64,000 bases of DNA from Crocinitomicaceae bacterium (GTDB taxonomy: Bacteria; Bacteroidota; Bacteroidia; Flavobacteriales_D; Crocinitomicaceae). The notes beneath the pieces were generated by a model, which had not been told where the DNA came from, searched no databases, and saw nothing but the letters and a program-made list of their open reading frames with translations. The stretch covers positions 248,001-312,000 of the forward strand of contig JAQXBM010000022.1 of assembly GCA_029252405.1 (NCBI GenBank), read 5' to 3'. Numbering within the stretch: position 1 is the first letter of the stretch; every line of letters starts with the position of its first letter. Made by a program: the position numbers and the translations under genes. This document shows, in pieces, positions 44,478 to 53,825 of this stretch.

Positions 44478-44888
44478 ATGAATGCAGTCGAAAGCGCTAT
44501 TCAAAATTTTAAGGCACCTTCTTTCGGAAAGGGAGAGGTAGGAACGCTACACGGTGTTCGCAGCGATGCAGATGGATATAAGTTCTTGCGGATTGCTTTG
44601 TTCGGTTCTCCTAAGATCAAAGTGGTGAAGGGATGCACGTTAGAATTCAAAAATAATTCTGGGGCGACTGTTAAATGCACTTCAGATACGAAGGATATTG
44701 AGTCAGTTTATTCAGATAAGCTTAAAAAAGGGATTACAGAGTTTGAGATTTATTTGGATGATGAGCTCATAAAGTCGCTTAAAAAACCAATGAATGCTGT
44801 GACGCTTACGTTCCCGAAAAAACTCTTTGGAAAAGAGGTATGCTCGTTTGAGGTACATCCTAAGATGTTTTCGAAGTTTTTTAAGTAG
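44478..44888 (+). CDS. Hypothetical beta-rich cytosolic protein
   Basis: This 136-residue protein is not recognised. It has no signal peptide and alternates beta strands with a few helices. Lys-rich loops and the ending PKMFSKFFK suggest a compact basic protein. The upstream region (44212-44477) carries no visible gene. It is convergent with the next gene, 24 bp away. No function can be proposed. Confidence 0.6.
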   Translation: MNAVESAIQNFKAPSFGKGEVGTLHGVRSDADGYKFLRIALFGSPKIKVVKGCTLEFKNNSGATVKCTSDTKDIESVYSDKLKKGITEFEIYLDDELIKSLKKPMNAVTLTFPKKLFGKEVCSFEVHPKMFSKFFK

Positions 44889-44912
44889 TCGGCTATACTC
44901 AAGTATTGAACC

Positions 44913-45632
44913 TTATGCTTTGGTGCGAAATCTAAAGCGTCTAAATGCATCTCTGTATCCTACGCAAACCAATCTGTTTAGTGTTTGTGATATGGCACCG
45001 TCTTCATCAATGGCAATAATTTCCTTTCGTCGAAATAGTTCGTTGGATTCGTCATTTTTTGATTTGTAGAAAGCATTCCAATCACGAGAAATATCCTTTT
45101 CGTTTAAATCTGGATATGTCATTGTGAATTCATCACTCACTTCTGACTGTAATTGCGTGTATCCTGTGAAGTACTCATTTAGAAATGAGAGCATAGCTCG
45201 ATCAGCTTTTTGTCCTGCAAAATTGTTAGGAAATAGCTTGGCAAAATGACCGTATACTTTTGGATTAGAGGTGATGGTAATACCAACAACTCTTCGAACC
45301 GGATAGAGGAGATCAATGTTCTTGGTCGCATACCAATGTCCAAGTTTCCAAATTAGGTTTCCTGAAAATTCCGGACTTTTCAGTACTTGTCCAAAGTGGA
45401 TGACAGGTATTTTTCTATTGCTAAATGGCGTTTTTAATTTGTTCACCTTGAAGTAGCTAACGCCAACGATTACAGCCTCATTTTTCAGGAATACAATGTC
45501 GAAGTCGTTATGCGGAGATACTCGATCTTCGATGTATTTTTTATCAGTATTAGGGTAATGACGCTCAAGCAAAGACACAATCAGATCGTGCTCGATAATA
45601 CTTAGATCGGCTGCTTTTTTCTGATAAATCAT
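44913..45632 (-). CDS. Hypothetical protein, possibly acetyltransferase-like
   Basis: This 239-residue soluble protein has strands FDIVFLKNEAVIVGVSYFKV and VVGITITSNPKVYGHFAKLF, with a helix-strand order reminiscent of GNAT acyltransferases. The usual acetyl-CoA pyrophosphate loop (Q/R-x-x-G-x-G/A) is not visible. The C-terminus is Arg-rich (DAFRRFRFRTKA). The function is unknown. Confidence 0.55.
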   Translation of the reverse strand: MIYQKKAADLSIIEHDLIVSLLERHYPNTDKKYIEDRVSPHNDFDIVFLKNEAVIVGVSYFKVNKLKTPFSNRKIPVIHFGQVLKSPEFSGNLIWKLGHWYATKNIDLLYPVRRVVGITITSNPKVYGHFAKLFPNNFAGQKADRAMLSFLNEYFTGYTQLQSEVSDEFTMTYPDLNEKDISRDWNAFYKSKNDESNELFRRKEIIAIDEDGAISQTLNRLVCVGYRDAFRRFRFRTKA

Positions 45633-45753
45633 TAAGACCGAGTTGAGTTTTGGACTTGAGTCAGGACCGAACAGTTTCTATTGATACGATTTCCTTAGGG
45701 AATAAAATCCGCCTTAAGCAGGTGTTTGGAATTTCAGTAAAGTGAGATGAACT

Positions 45754-46491
45754 CTAAATCCAAGCGAACTGAGCGTCGAGATCTCCTTTCTTGATCCATT
45801 TACCCATTTTCTCCAATAAAAGAGCCTTCAATTCTTCTTCTTTGTAGGCATCTTTTTCCTTGTAAACTGGCTTGATCTGCTTATCAGTTGGTGCCATTGC
45901 TTCCACGCGCTTCGCGAAATAAACAATGCTCCCTTCTTCATTGGCAAATCCGAGAATGGCTCCTGGAAGACCGTCGAATCCTTCAGGACCGATCGACGGA
46001 ACGAGATCAACAGTAAACCAAGCGTACAAACGCGTCGAATCGTCAATATCGATCACAGACTTGCGACAGGTATATCCAGCAATTTTTCGCGTGCTTTCAG
46101 TTACTTTCCACTCACGTGGTTTCAAGGTGTCTTTAACCGTCATTGCTGATCCCATCATGTTCATCATTACAACACGCTCGTTCTGGTTGAGGTTCTTGTA
46201 AGTCGTGTTTTGAGGCGTCAACATCTTCATCATTCCTTGTGATGGCTCGTCGCTTTCGATCGGAACAAATGCCGATAATGAATCATTGAAGTACAATGCG
46301 AAACTATCCACATGCCAAGTAACGTCATCTTTCAAAAATGGACGAACGCGTTCATTGTCTTTGAACATCTTTTTGAGGTTCATCTTTCGATAAAAAATGA
46401 CTTTCCCAGATGTCATCTGAGCGAAAGATGTTGCAGTCATCAAAACAATAACTGCCGTTGCTACGGTTTTCTTAAAACATTTTAAAATCAT
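45754..46491 (-). CDS. GLPGLI family protein
   Basis: This 245-residue exported protein has a signal peptide (TAVIVLMTATSFAQ). The family signature appears as GPEGFDGLPGAILGFANEEG, preceded by AGYTCRKSV and LYAWFTVDLVPSIGP. GLPGLI proteins are common in Bacteroidota and typically sit beside TonB-receptor-like barrels. Here the start overlaps the end of the upstream barrel gene by 20 bp, so the two are coupled. Role is unknown; peptide or metal handling has been suggested for the family. Confidence 0.9.
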   Translation of the reverse strand: MILKCFKKTVATAVIVLMTATSFAQMTSGKVIFYRKMNLKKMFKDNERVRPFLKDDVTWHVDSFALYFNDSLSAFVPIESDEPSQGMMKMLTPQNTTYKNLNQNERVVMMNMMGSAMTVKDTLKPREWKVTESTRKIAGYTCRKSVIDIDDSTRLYAWFTVDLVPSIGPEGFDGLPGAILGFANEEGSIVYFAKRVEAMAPTDKQIKPVYKEKDAYKEEELKALLLEKMGKWIKKGDLDAQFAWI

Positions 46492-49258
46492 CTTCTTTCG
46501 TTCTGCGGTTATTAAATCGTAATGTTGCTTTCAATAGGAAATACCTAGAAATAATTGTTGTTCTGTAGTCAGTTACAATGTTTCCGTTGATTTCTCTACG
46601 TGCGTTGATGTTTTGATTCAAGATGTCGTTTCCAACAATTGAAATCATCAAGTTTTGTGTTTTCAAGAATTTCTTACTGATCTCAGCGTTCAATACGAAG
46701 AAATCCGTGTTGAAGAACCCATCTCCTGGTTGCGTATTTCGCGTGTACTCCATGTCAGTTCCGATTCCCCATCCGTTTGGCAATCTCCACTCAGCGTAAC
46801 CTCCGTAGTTCTCAATTGAGTAAGGAGTTGTTGTTCCGTTCAATGAACTCACCGCATTGTTGTAAGAATAACGAGCCGTAACTCCTAGTTCCAATGAATC
46901 TCCAAGGAAGTTGAAATCGATGTTCAAGCTTGGTGTAATTCCGTAGTTGTTTGTAACGTTCTGTTCTCCTAGGATGAAGTTCGTGAATCGGTTGTAAGAT
47001 CCATTCAATTCTGGTCGGAATTCAATTTTTCTTCCCAAGATTGGGAAACCTGCTCCACTGTAGAAGTAAGCTGTTGCGTTTCCGTCAACGTTTACTGTTC
47101 TAGATATTGTTCGTCCGAATTCATCGTAGTCTGTTTCAGAAGAGAAGGCATCGTTAGTAATACTTCCGTAAGCTCCTGCATATACATATCTACCAGACAA
47201 AGCGCTCCAGTTGTTCAACGAAAGGTTGATGCTGTGCATGTAGTTTGGTGTCAAATCAGGATTTCCTTCTTGGATTCTGTTTGGATTCGTGTTGTCAGGT
47301 ACAGGTTGCAAATCGTTGATCGATGGTTGCTGTGAACTCGTTCTGTAATTCAGGTTGAAGCGTTTCCCCATTGTTGGTTTGTAGCTGTATCTGAACTGAG
47401 GCAATACGTTGTTAATGTTTTGGTTAATCACGTTATCAGTAATACGATTCACATTTTCGATTCCAATATTTCTTACGCGAACAGTACCGCTGATTGTGTG
47501 CTTGCTTGATTCAAAAATCAACCCAACTCCAACACGGTGTTGTTGGCGTGTATTGTCGAAGATATTCGAGAAAGTGGAGTTCGTATCCGTGAACAAGCCT
47601 GTACTGATATCTTCATCTAATGTCACACGGTTTTGATCACTGTAACCATATTGGTACAAGTATTCCATCTCCAATTTCAGTTTCTTCGCAATTGGTTCAA
47701 AGTACCTGATTGTTCCGTAGTGATTCGTGTTTCCGTTGTCGTTGATTTTAGACTGAATTAATGTGTCAGAGGTAGCGAAAGGAGAGAAGAAGTTCGTTCG
47801 CGAATCCAATGCCCCATCTGTATTATTCTTATCGTAGGACAGATCGTATCTGACTTCCAATTCACGCTTTTTCTTCATGAATTTTCGTTCCAATCGAGCA
47901 TAACCGTCAACAGAATATCCTTTCGAATCATTTGTAGACTCTACGAATGTTCCAAGCGTTTGGTCCAGTTCTGAATTGAAGAAATCCGAAATGTCCGTGT
48001 CTGATGTTTTACTTTGATCGAATCGTACAGATGGTTTGATTTTAAATGTTGTCAACGAGTCAATCTTTGTTTCCAACTCAAAGTTGATTCTGTGAGACTG
48101 ACTATCGGTAATGCTTCGCGTTGAATCGTCTGTTACATATGAAGTATCCGTCAAGAAGTACTGTGAACGACTAGCTGAAGTTGCATCCAAATAATTGTTG
48201 TAGTAAGAGTAGTTGAATCCGACTTTCGTGTTTTTCTCTTTACCAATTTTATCTGTAAAGTAGATTCCAGCCATCAATGTTTGAGGAACTCCGCTGGTGT
48301 TGTTTCCAGCTCCTGGATTCCATCTGTTTCCAACTGTTTGTTCGTTTTCCAATCCGAACTTCTTCATGTCTCCCCAACCGAAGTTAGATCGCGGTGTGTT
48401 CGAACCTAAAGCAAAAACAGATATTTTTTGAGCACCATTGAATTTATTCAAGAGCAGCTCTCCTTCGTAGAATGGATTGGTTCCGATTTCTGCAGGATCA
48501 CCAATAGGGGTGAGGGCAAAGTCGGAGGCCCCGGTTATTCGTCCGAAGTAGCCTTTCTTGGCATCATCTTTCAGCTTCAGATCGAGGACTTTGATCTTTT
48601 CATCATCTCCTCCAATTCCATCTTCATTTTCTTTCTCGTAGACTTGCACTGTTTCGATTCCATCAGCACCTAGATTTTTTGTGGCAATGGTCGGATCGTC
48701 CCCGAAGAACTCATCTCCATCGACAAGTACTTTTCCAATTTGCTCCCCTTGGGAAGTGATGTTACCATCTTTGTCGACGGTAAGTCCTGGAAGCTTTTTC
48801 AATAAATCTTCCACAACAGCTCCTTCATGCGTAGCGAATGAATCGGCGACATAAACCAAGGTATCTCCTTTGTAATAGATAGGGTCCTTGTATGCGTAAA
48901 TCACCACTTCTTCAACATCCTGCAAATCGGCCGGCATAACAATTGAAGGGATCGTGATCTCGTAGTTCTCGGAGTGTCCAAGAATGTAGTAGATTTTTTC
49001 ATCGAAATTTGGATGATCGACAGTCAAGGCAAAGGTATCCGCAGGAAATCCTGTCAATTCGAATTCTCCATTTTTATCTGATCGCGTAAATCCAAGCAAT
49101 ACAGAATCTCTCATTCTCACCGCCATCGCCATGGCATTTTCAACAGGAAGTGTTCCCGTAGTATCGTACACAGTACCTTTTACGCTCATCTCTTGCGACC
49201 AGGCAAAAGATGCAACAAAAAACGAGGCGAAGAGTAGAAGTGATTTCCAATTTTTCAT
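46472..49258 (-). CDS. Outer-membrane beta-barrel (TonB-receptor-like) protein, GLPGLI partner
   Basis: This 928-residue protein has a signal peptide (about 1-21) and a carboxypeptidase-regulatory-like domain (about 25-110). The plug-like region (about 120-220) has VEDLLKKLPGLTVDKDGNIT and GKVLVDGDEFFGDDP, which is the hallmark of the OMP_b-brl_3 family. A large barrel follows. No TonB box is obvious. This family is typically paired with GLPGLI proteins, as here. The substrate is unknown. Confidence 0.88.
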   Translation of the reverse strand: MKNWKSLLLFASFFVASFAWSQEMSVKGTVYDTTGTLPVENAMAMAVRMRDSVLLGFTRSDKNGEFELTGFPADTFALTVDHPNFDEKIYYILGHSENYEITIPSIVMPADLQDVEEVVIYAYKDPIYYKGDTLVYVADSFATHEGAVVEDLLKKLPGLTVDKDGNITSQGEQIGKVLVDGDEFFGDDPTIATKNLGADGIETVQVYEKENEDGIGGDDEKIKVLDLKLKDDAKKGYFGRITGASDFALTPIGDPAEIGTNPFYEGELLLNKFNGAQKISVFALGSNTPRSNFGWGDMKKFGLENEQTVGNRWNPGAGNNTSGVPQTLMAGIYFTDKIGKEKNTKVGFNYSYYNNYLDATSASRSQYFLTDTSYVTDDSTRSITDSQSHRINFELETKIDSLTTFKIKPSVRFDQSKTSDTDISDFFNSELDQTLGTFVESTNDSKGYSVDGYARLERKFMKKKRELEVRYDLSYDKNNTDGALDSRTNFFSPFATSDTLIQSKINDNGNTNHYGTIRYFEPIAKKLKLEMEYLYQYGYSDQNRVTLDEDISTGLFTDTNSTFSNIFDNTRQQHRVGVGLIFESSKHTISGTVRVRNIGIENVNRITDNVINQNINNVLPQFRYSYKPTMGKRFNLNYRTSSQQPSINDLQPVPDNTNPNRIQEGNPDLTPNYMHSINLSLNNWSALSGRYVYAGAYGSITNDAFSSETDYDEFGRTISRTVNVDGNATAYFYSGAGFPILGRKIEFRPELNGSYNRFTNFILGEQNVTNNYGITPSLNIDFNFLGDSLELGVTARYSYNNAVSSLNGTTTPYSIENYGGYAEWRLPNGWGIGTDMEYTRNTQPGDGFFNTDFFVLNAEISKKFLKTQNLMISIVGNDILNQNINARREINGNIVTDYRTTIISRYFLLKATLRFNNRRTKEDDFKMF

Positions 49259-49375
49259 AACAGTCGACGTTTATTCGAAGTACAAGTATACGTACCATCG
49301 CCGATTGAAGAGTAAAAAAAAGGTTAATTGGTCAAATTCTTAGGTTGAGAGGATATTTCTATCCTGCAGAAGCGG

Positions 49376-50173
49376 CTAGATTTCTCGTGCTACTCCCCAA
49401 AGAATCTGTTGTGAGCTTCCATCGTCGTTCACCGTTTGGAAATTCACTCTGAGCTTTGCTCCAAGAAGATTGGATTCATTGTCTCGCAATTCCATAATGA
49501 GTGGAGTTGTTCGCTGGACCACCAGCGCTGATGAGTATCCATCTTTGGCATCTTCACCCACGATGAGGTATCTGAATCCACCAAACTCAACGAATCCTTG
49601 GAAGGTCGTTGCGAATTTTCCAGTTTGATTAACGACAGCAAAGGCGCGATCTGAACTGCAATCCTGTTTTGCGGCCACCATGTATTGTTCTTGATCCAAA
49701 AGATCTTCATATTCGGCCGTTCGGCGCTTCGTTGCCGTTACTTTTTCATCATTGTCGTAGTAAGACAGTAATTCCACGAAGTAGGAACTATCTTCCTTCG
49801 ACTCAAGGAAAAACTCTTTTGTGGCATATTTCACTCCATCCTTGAAGTAAAAGTGATTCGAGTACACTGCATCTGATCCTGCAGGCAAGTATTGCTCCAC
49901 CATTTTCAAAATTCGGCTAGAGTCATCGAGGGTCATAATTACTTCAATCCACTCTTGCTCTCCATTCACTTCTCTTGAATAGTAAAGGCTGTTTGCTGTT
50001 GCGAGCGAATCGTTCAAATCCAAGAAGTTCAAATAGGCTTCACCTTCCACATTGGCTTTGGCCACTTCATTTGGGACAATTTCAGTTTCAGAAACTTCAG
50101 TTTCGGTTGCACAACTTGCAGCCATAAAAATGGCTATTGCTATCACTACTAGAGATTTGATGGATCGAATCAT
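49376..50173 (-). CDS. Putative lipoprotein of unknown function
   Basis: This 265-residue protein has a lipoprotein signal (VIAIAIFMAASCATETEVSE, Cys about residue 21). A mature part rich in charged beta strands follows (WIEVIMTLDDSSRILKMVEQ, HFYFKDGVKYATKEFFLES). It probably sits in the outer membrane facing the periplasm. The gene stands alone between the barrel gene and the tRNA. No family is recognised. Confidence 0.65.
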   Translation of the reverse strand: MIRSIKSLVVIAIAIFMAASCATETEVSETEIVPNEVAKANVEGEAYLNFLDLNDSLATANSLYYSREVNGEQEWIEVIMTLDDSSRILKMVEQYLPAGSDAVYSNHFYFKDGVKYATKEFFLESKEDSSYFVELLSYYDNDEKVTATKRRTAEYEDLLDQEQYMVAAKQDCSSDRAFAVVNQTGKFATTFQGFVEFGGFRYLIVGEDAKDGYSSALVVQRTTPLIMELRDNESNLLGAKLRVNFQTVNDDGSSQQILWGVAREI

Positions 50174-50235
50174 ATATTATCGTTTACAATGAAATGTTTC
50201 GTAGGGTAAAAGTAACAAGAATTGATTGTGTTTTC

Positions 50236-50266
50236 TTGTGAAATGTAAAAAGAACGTGTATATTTG
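50236..50266 (+). promoter_or_regulatory. Consensus Bacteroidota promoter for tRNA-fMet
   Basis: TTG at 50236-50238 and TATATTTG at 50259-50266 match the -33 and -7 (TAnnTTTG) elements with a 20-bp spacer. The tRNA begins 31 bp after the -7 box. This is the clearest promoter in the window and supports assignment to Bacteroidota. Confidence 0.8.
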
Positions 50267-50297
50267 CACTCGCTAATCGAACGAGATTAGAATATAT

Positions 50298-50370
<73 letters not shown>

Positions 50371-50375
50371 CTAAG

Positions 50376-50408
50376 AAAGGAGATCAATTTGATCTCCTTT
50401 TTCTTTTT
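50376..50408 (+). terminator. Intrinsic terminator after tRNA-fMet
   Basis: AAAGGAGATC pairs with GATCTCCTTT around AATTT, followed by a T-rich run. It lies 5 bp after the tRNA. Confidence 0.8.
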
Positions 50409-50488
50409 GTGTGAAATTGGGAAATGATTCAAGTATTAGCCTAATAATAGGTCAATCGTTGATTCAATCACTGTCACCACTAACTTAC

Positions 50489-51730
50489 CTAAGAAACAGG
50501 AAAAGAGATTTGATAAACGAGTCCGTTGTCCTCAGAGCAATTTAATTCACCATCCAACTGCCCAACAAAAATCTCAACCAATTCAAAAACAAAAGAAGTT
50601 TCAAAATCGTTGGAGTAGCTGTTTGCTTCATCTCTGCACCAAATTTTGTAACCGTTTGCAAGCGATTTTTCCAACTTGATTTCCAATTGACAGTTTTCAG
50701 CTTCGGTAGTCGAGCTCGAGGTGTGAAAGTTGTTCACGACCTCATTGATAATCAAACCAAGCGGTATAGCAGTATCAATATCAATGAGAATTTCAGGAGC
50801 AATGGAAAGCGTGACTTTCTCATTTTCTTTCTTACCAGAACCAATCAAATTTTCAACCAGTTCATTGGTATATTCGACCAACGAAATCTCTGTAAAATTT
50901 GATGCTTGATGCATTCGCTGGTGAACGAGCGACATCGAAAGAACCCTGCTTTGGACCTCCTTCAAAGCAATTTCGCTCTTTTGATCCGTTGCATTGGATA
51001 GTTGCAAGTTGATAAGGCTCACAATGATTTGAAGGTTATTTTTAACGCGATGATGCACTTCTTTCAACAAGAATGTTTTTTCCGTCTCGATGATCGTCTT
51101 TTGTTCTCGAATGGTTTTCGCCTGAACAAATGCGAATCGATTATTGCTTTCAGAAACACGTCCTGCTACCAGCGCGAAAATCAAGACCATCCAACTTACA
51201 AAGGCATAAAACACAATTTGGGAACCCGTAAGATCTGAGTACTCCAAAATATAAATCTGGTAGGCTAGCGTATAACTGAAGGCCGCGATGAACCCTGCAA
51301 TCCACCTCAATCGAACCATGTAGGATCCAAAAAAGATGATGAAAATAATCACGGGCAAGGCCAAATTTTCACCATTCGGAAATTGGTGACAGAAGAAAAT
51401 AGCATAGAGTCCCGCCCAGGCATTGGAAATTGCTCCGAGCAAATGATAATATCCCTTGAAACGTTTCTTATAGGTTGCGTAGATGATGAATCCAAAATAA
51501 GATCCTATATAGATAATGGTCAAAGTGCTTAACCAACTAAATTTCTCTGGAATAACTGCGTAAATGAGCGCAATTCCACTGTACCAAGAAAGTATGGATA
51601 TGATAATTCCATAACGCAGAGGTACTTTTACTTCCGCATCATAAGATTCCCGATACTCCCTTTCAAGATTATCATCATCAAAAACAAGTGTAAACTTATT
51701 TTGAGCTTCAAATTCACTCTGTGCTGCCAT
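50489..51730 (-). CDS. HisKA_2-type sensor histidine kinase with degenerate ATPase domain
   Basis: This 413-residue protein has about five to six transmembrane helices (about 38-195, a 7TM-like sensor without a periplasmic domain). A HisKA_2 phospho-acceptor box follows: FLLKEVHHRVKNNLQIIVSL (about 221-240), with the phosphorylated His in E-V-H-H-R. The ATPase part keeps an N-box-like LGLIINEVVNN. Where D-x-G-x-G is expected it reads WCRDEANSYSND, and the second Gly-rich motif is also missing. It may be a poor kinase, a phosphatase or a receiver of phosphate from a partner. No response regulator is adjacent. Confidence 0.85.
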   Translation of the reverse strand: MAAQSEFEAQNKFTLVFDDDNLEREYRESYDAEVKVPLRYGIIISILSWYSGIALIYAVIPEKFSWLSTLTIIYIGSYFGFIIYATYKKRFKGYYHLLGAISNAWAGLYAIFFCHQFPNGENLALPVIIFIIFFGSYMVRLRWIAGFIAAFSYTLAYQIYILEYSDLTGSQIVFYAFVSWMVLIFALVAGRVSESNNRFAFVQAKTIREQKTIIETEKTFLLKEVHHRVKNNLQIIVSLINLQLSNATDQKSEIALKEVQSRVLSMSLVHQRMHQASNFTEISLVEYTNELVENLIGSGKKENEKVTLSIAPEILIDIDTAIPLGLIINEVVNNFHTSSSTTEAENCQLEIKLEKSLANGYKIWCRDEANSYSNDFETSFVFELVEIFVGQLDGELNCSEDNGLVYQISFPVS

Positions 51731-51804
51731 TCGACGTAATCTAAATTTCTAGTGATCTAAAGTACTAACTAATGTTCAATTTCAAGAATTCACTTGATTA
51801 GAGA

Positions 51805-52218
51805 CTAATCAATCGACCGCAACTCAAAACGACGATATTCGCCCGTCTCCGCGTTGTAATTGATCAAACGCAAACGTCTCGAATTCAACTTTTCAATCTC
51901 AAATTCATCAAAGTTGGTTCCCCACCATCCGCTCAAAGATGATAAAAGAACTGATTCGCCATTATCGCCAATCGCGTATGTACCATTTATCGTTACATCT
52001 TGATCAAAATCGTGCAATGAAAAATCACAAAAGTCCGTTGTTCGTGTTTTGCAATAATCAAACTGGAAGACCATATTGGGTTCAAACTCACCTTGATTGG
52101 CGATTTCGACTTCCGTTACGGTCCATTTGCCTTGCATTCGATTAACAATGCGCTGCTCTTTTGTGCACGATCCGAGAATGACTAATGCTAGAATAATTGA
52201 AGGGATAAGTGTTTTCAT
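51805..52218 (-). CDS. Small lipocalin-like lipoprotein
   Basis: From the Met at 52218 (137 residues) the protein has a lipoprotein signal MKTLIPSIILALVILGSCTK. The mature domain begins MQGKWTVTEVEI and contains pairs of strands with a GTYAIGDNGESVLLSSL hairpin, as in lipocalin-like/DUF domains of Bacteroidota. An in-frame Met six codons earlier is less likely to be used. It stands between the kinase and metK. The ligand is unknown. Confidence 0.65.
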   Translation of the reverse strand: MKTLIPSIILALVILGSCTKEQRIVNRMQGKWTVTEVEIANQGEFEPNMVFQFDYCKTRTTDFCDFSLHDFDQDVTINGTYAIGDNGESVLLSSLSGWWGTNFDEFEIEKLNSRRLRLINYNAETGEYRRFELRSID

Positions 52219-52286
52219 AGGACTTTCTGAATGCAATTATTGTTCCAGTTTGATCGTGACCTAAGCATATTGCAATTATTGATTAC

Positions 52287-52356
52287 GGGCTTCGAGAGCC
52301 TCAACCCTAAGCGAACCTGGTTTTATCGAATTATGGATAGCCTCAGCCCTCGAAGC
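52287..52356. repeat. Hairpin with internal direct repeat upstream of metK
   Basis: GCTTCGAG (52289-52296) and CTCGAAGC (52349-52356) are exact reverse complements. AGCCTCAACCCT (52297-52308) and AGCCTCAGCCCT (52339-52350) are near-identical direct copies. The structure lies ~100 bp before metK. It does not match a SAM riboswitch core I can recognise. It could be a REP-like element or an RNA structure in the metK leader. Confidence 0.45.
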
Positions 52357-52418
52357 TCACAATCTGCAGCGATCTGAAAATCTAAGTGCGAAGCGAGTCG
52401 AATACAACATTTATTTAC

Positions 52419-52426
52419 TAATTTCG
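52419..52426 (+). promoter_or_regulatory. Possible -7 box of the metK promoter
   Basis: TAATTTCG matches TAnnTTTG in all but one defined position and lies 27 bp before the metK ATG. If it is used, the hairpin at 52287-52356 would be upstream of transcription and so not an RNA leader. Confidence 0.35.
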
Positions 52427-52453
52427 CGCTCATTACAATTTAAAGCATACTCT

Positions 52454-53710
52454 ATGTCATATTTGTTTACATCTGAGTCAGTATCAGAAGGACATCCAGA
52501 TAAAGTTTCCGATCAAATTTCGGACGCACTCATCGATAACTTCTTAGCATTCGATCCTGCATCGAAAGTGGCTTGTGAAACATTGGTTACAACAGGTCAA
52601 GTGGTTCTTGCTGGTGAGGTAAAAACGAACACATACTTAGACGTTCAATCGATCGCTCGTGAAACAATTGAAAGAATTGGATACACGAAGTCAGAATACA
52701 TGTTCGATTCGAACTCATGTGGGATTCTTTCCGCAATTCACGAGCAGTCAGCAGACATCAACCAAGGAGTTGAAAGAGCAAATCCTGAAGATCAGGGAGC
52801 TGGTGACCAAGGAATGATGTTCGGGTACGCAACGAATGAAACAGAGAACTACATGCCGTTGGCATTGGACATCGCTCACGCTATTTTGATTGAAATGGCT
52901 GAGATCCGTAAGAATGAGTCAAGTTTGATTGCTTACTTACGTCCAGATGCAAAATCGCAAGTAACAATAGAATACTCTGACGATAACGTTCCTCAGCGAA
53001 TCGATACAATTGTTGTTTCAACGCAACACGATGATTTCGCATCAGAACCAGAAATGTTAACGAAAATCAAGAAAGATATCGTTGAACTCGTAATTCCTCG
53101 AGTGAAAGCAAAGTTCCCAGCGGATATTCAAGCTTTGTTCGATGATAACATTCAATACCACATCAACCCAACAGGAATCTTCGTAATTGGAGGACCTCAC
53201 GGAGATACAGGATTGACAGGTCGTAAAATCATCGTTGATACGTACGGAGGAAAAGGAGCTCACGGAGGTGGTGCATTCTCAGGAAAAGATCCATCAAAAG
53301 TTGACCGTTCTGCAGCTTACGCTACGCGTCACGTTGCGAAGAACATGGTTGCAGCTGGAATCTGTGATGAGATTTTGGTGCAAGTATCATACGCAATTGG
53401 TGTTGCTGAGCCTTGTGGAATCTTTGTTGATACATACGGAACATCAAAAATCGACATGACCGATGGTGATATCGCCAAGAAGGTTTCTGAAATCTTCGAT
53501 ATGCGTCCTTACTTCATCGAGCAACGTTTGAAATTGAGAACACCAATGTATTCTGAAACTGCGGCTTACGGTCACATGGGAAGAACACCTGAGACGGTTA
53601 CAAAAACATTCACGCGCCCAGATGGAAAACAAGTAACACACGATGTTGAGTTGTTCACGTGGGAGAAATTGGATTACGTAGATAAAGTAAAAGCTGCTTT
53701 CGGGTTATAA
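52454..53710 (+). CDS. metK: S-adenosylmethionine synthetase
   Basis: This 418-residue enzyme makes SAM from methionine and ATP in the cytosol. The N-terminus [20 protein letters not shown] carries the ATP-binding His. [10 protein letters not shown] (about residue 116) and the P-loop-like [18 protein letters not shown] (about 275-292) are both signature motifs of the family, and the catalytic Lys and Asp residues are present. It is a little longer than the E. coli enzyme (384). It is monocistronic, with its own terminator, and is surrounded by minus-strand genes. Confidence 0.97.
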   Translation: MSYLFTSESVSEGHPDKVSDQISDALIDNFLAFDPASKVACETLVTTGQVVLAGEVKTNTYLDVQSIARETIERIGYTKSEYMFDSNSCGILSAIHEQSADINQGVERANPEDQGAGDQGMMFGYATNETENYMPLALDIAHAILIEMAEIRKNESSLIAYLRPDAKSQVTIEYSDDNVPQRIDTIVVSTQHDDFASEPEMLTKIKKDIVELVIPRVKAKFPADIQALFDDNIQYHINPTGIFVIGGPHGDTGLTGRKIIVDTYGGKGAHGGGAFSGKDPSKVDRSAAYATRHVAKNMVAAGICDEILVQVSYAIGVAEPCGIFVDTYGTSKIDMTDGDIAKKVSEIFDMRPYFIEQRLKLRTPMYSETAAYGHMGRTPETVTKTFTRPDGKQVTHDVELFTWEKLDYVDKVKAAFGL

Positions 53711-53731
53711 GACTCGAAAGACTCACATACT

Positions 53732-53766
53732 AATCCCGACTTTGGTTTCAAGGTCGGGATTTTTGT
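53732..53766 (+). terminator. Intrinsic terminator of metK
   Basis: AATCCCGAC pairs with GTCGGGATT around TTTGGTTTCAAG, followed by a T run. It lies 22 bp after the metK stop. Confidence 0.85.
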
Positions 53767-53825
53767 TTCTTACCTAGACAGGCTGTTAGAGCGGGGTTCA
53801 ACTAATAGGAATCGACAAAATAGGT

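Noticed and set aside
52237-52453. SAM riboswitch before metK
   Set aside because: The inverted and direct repeats do not form the conserved cores of SAM-I or SAM-II that I know, and a possible promoter box lies downstream of them.
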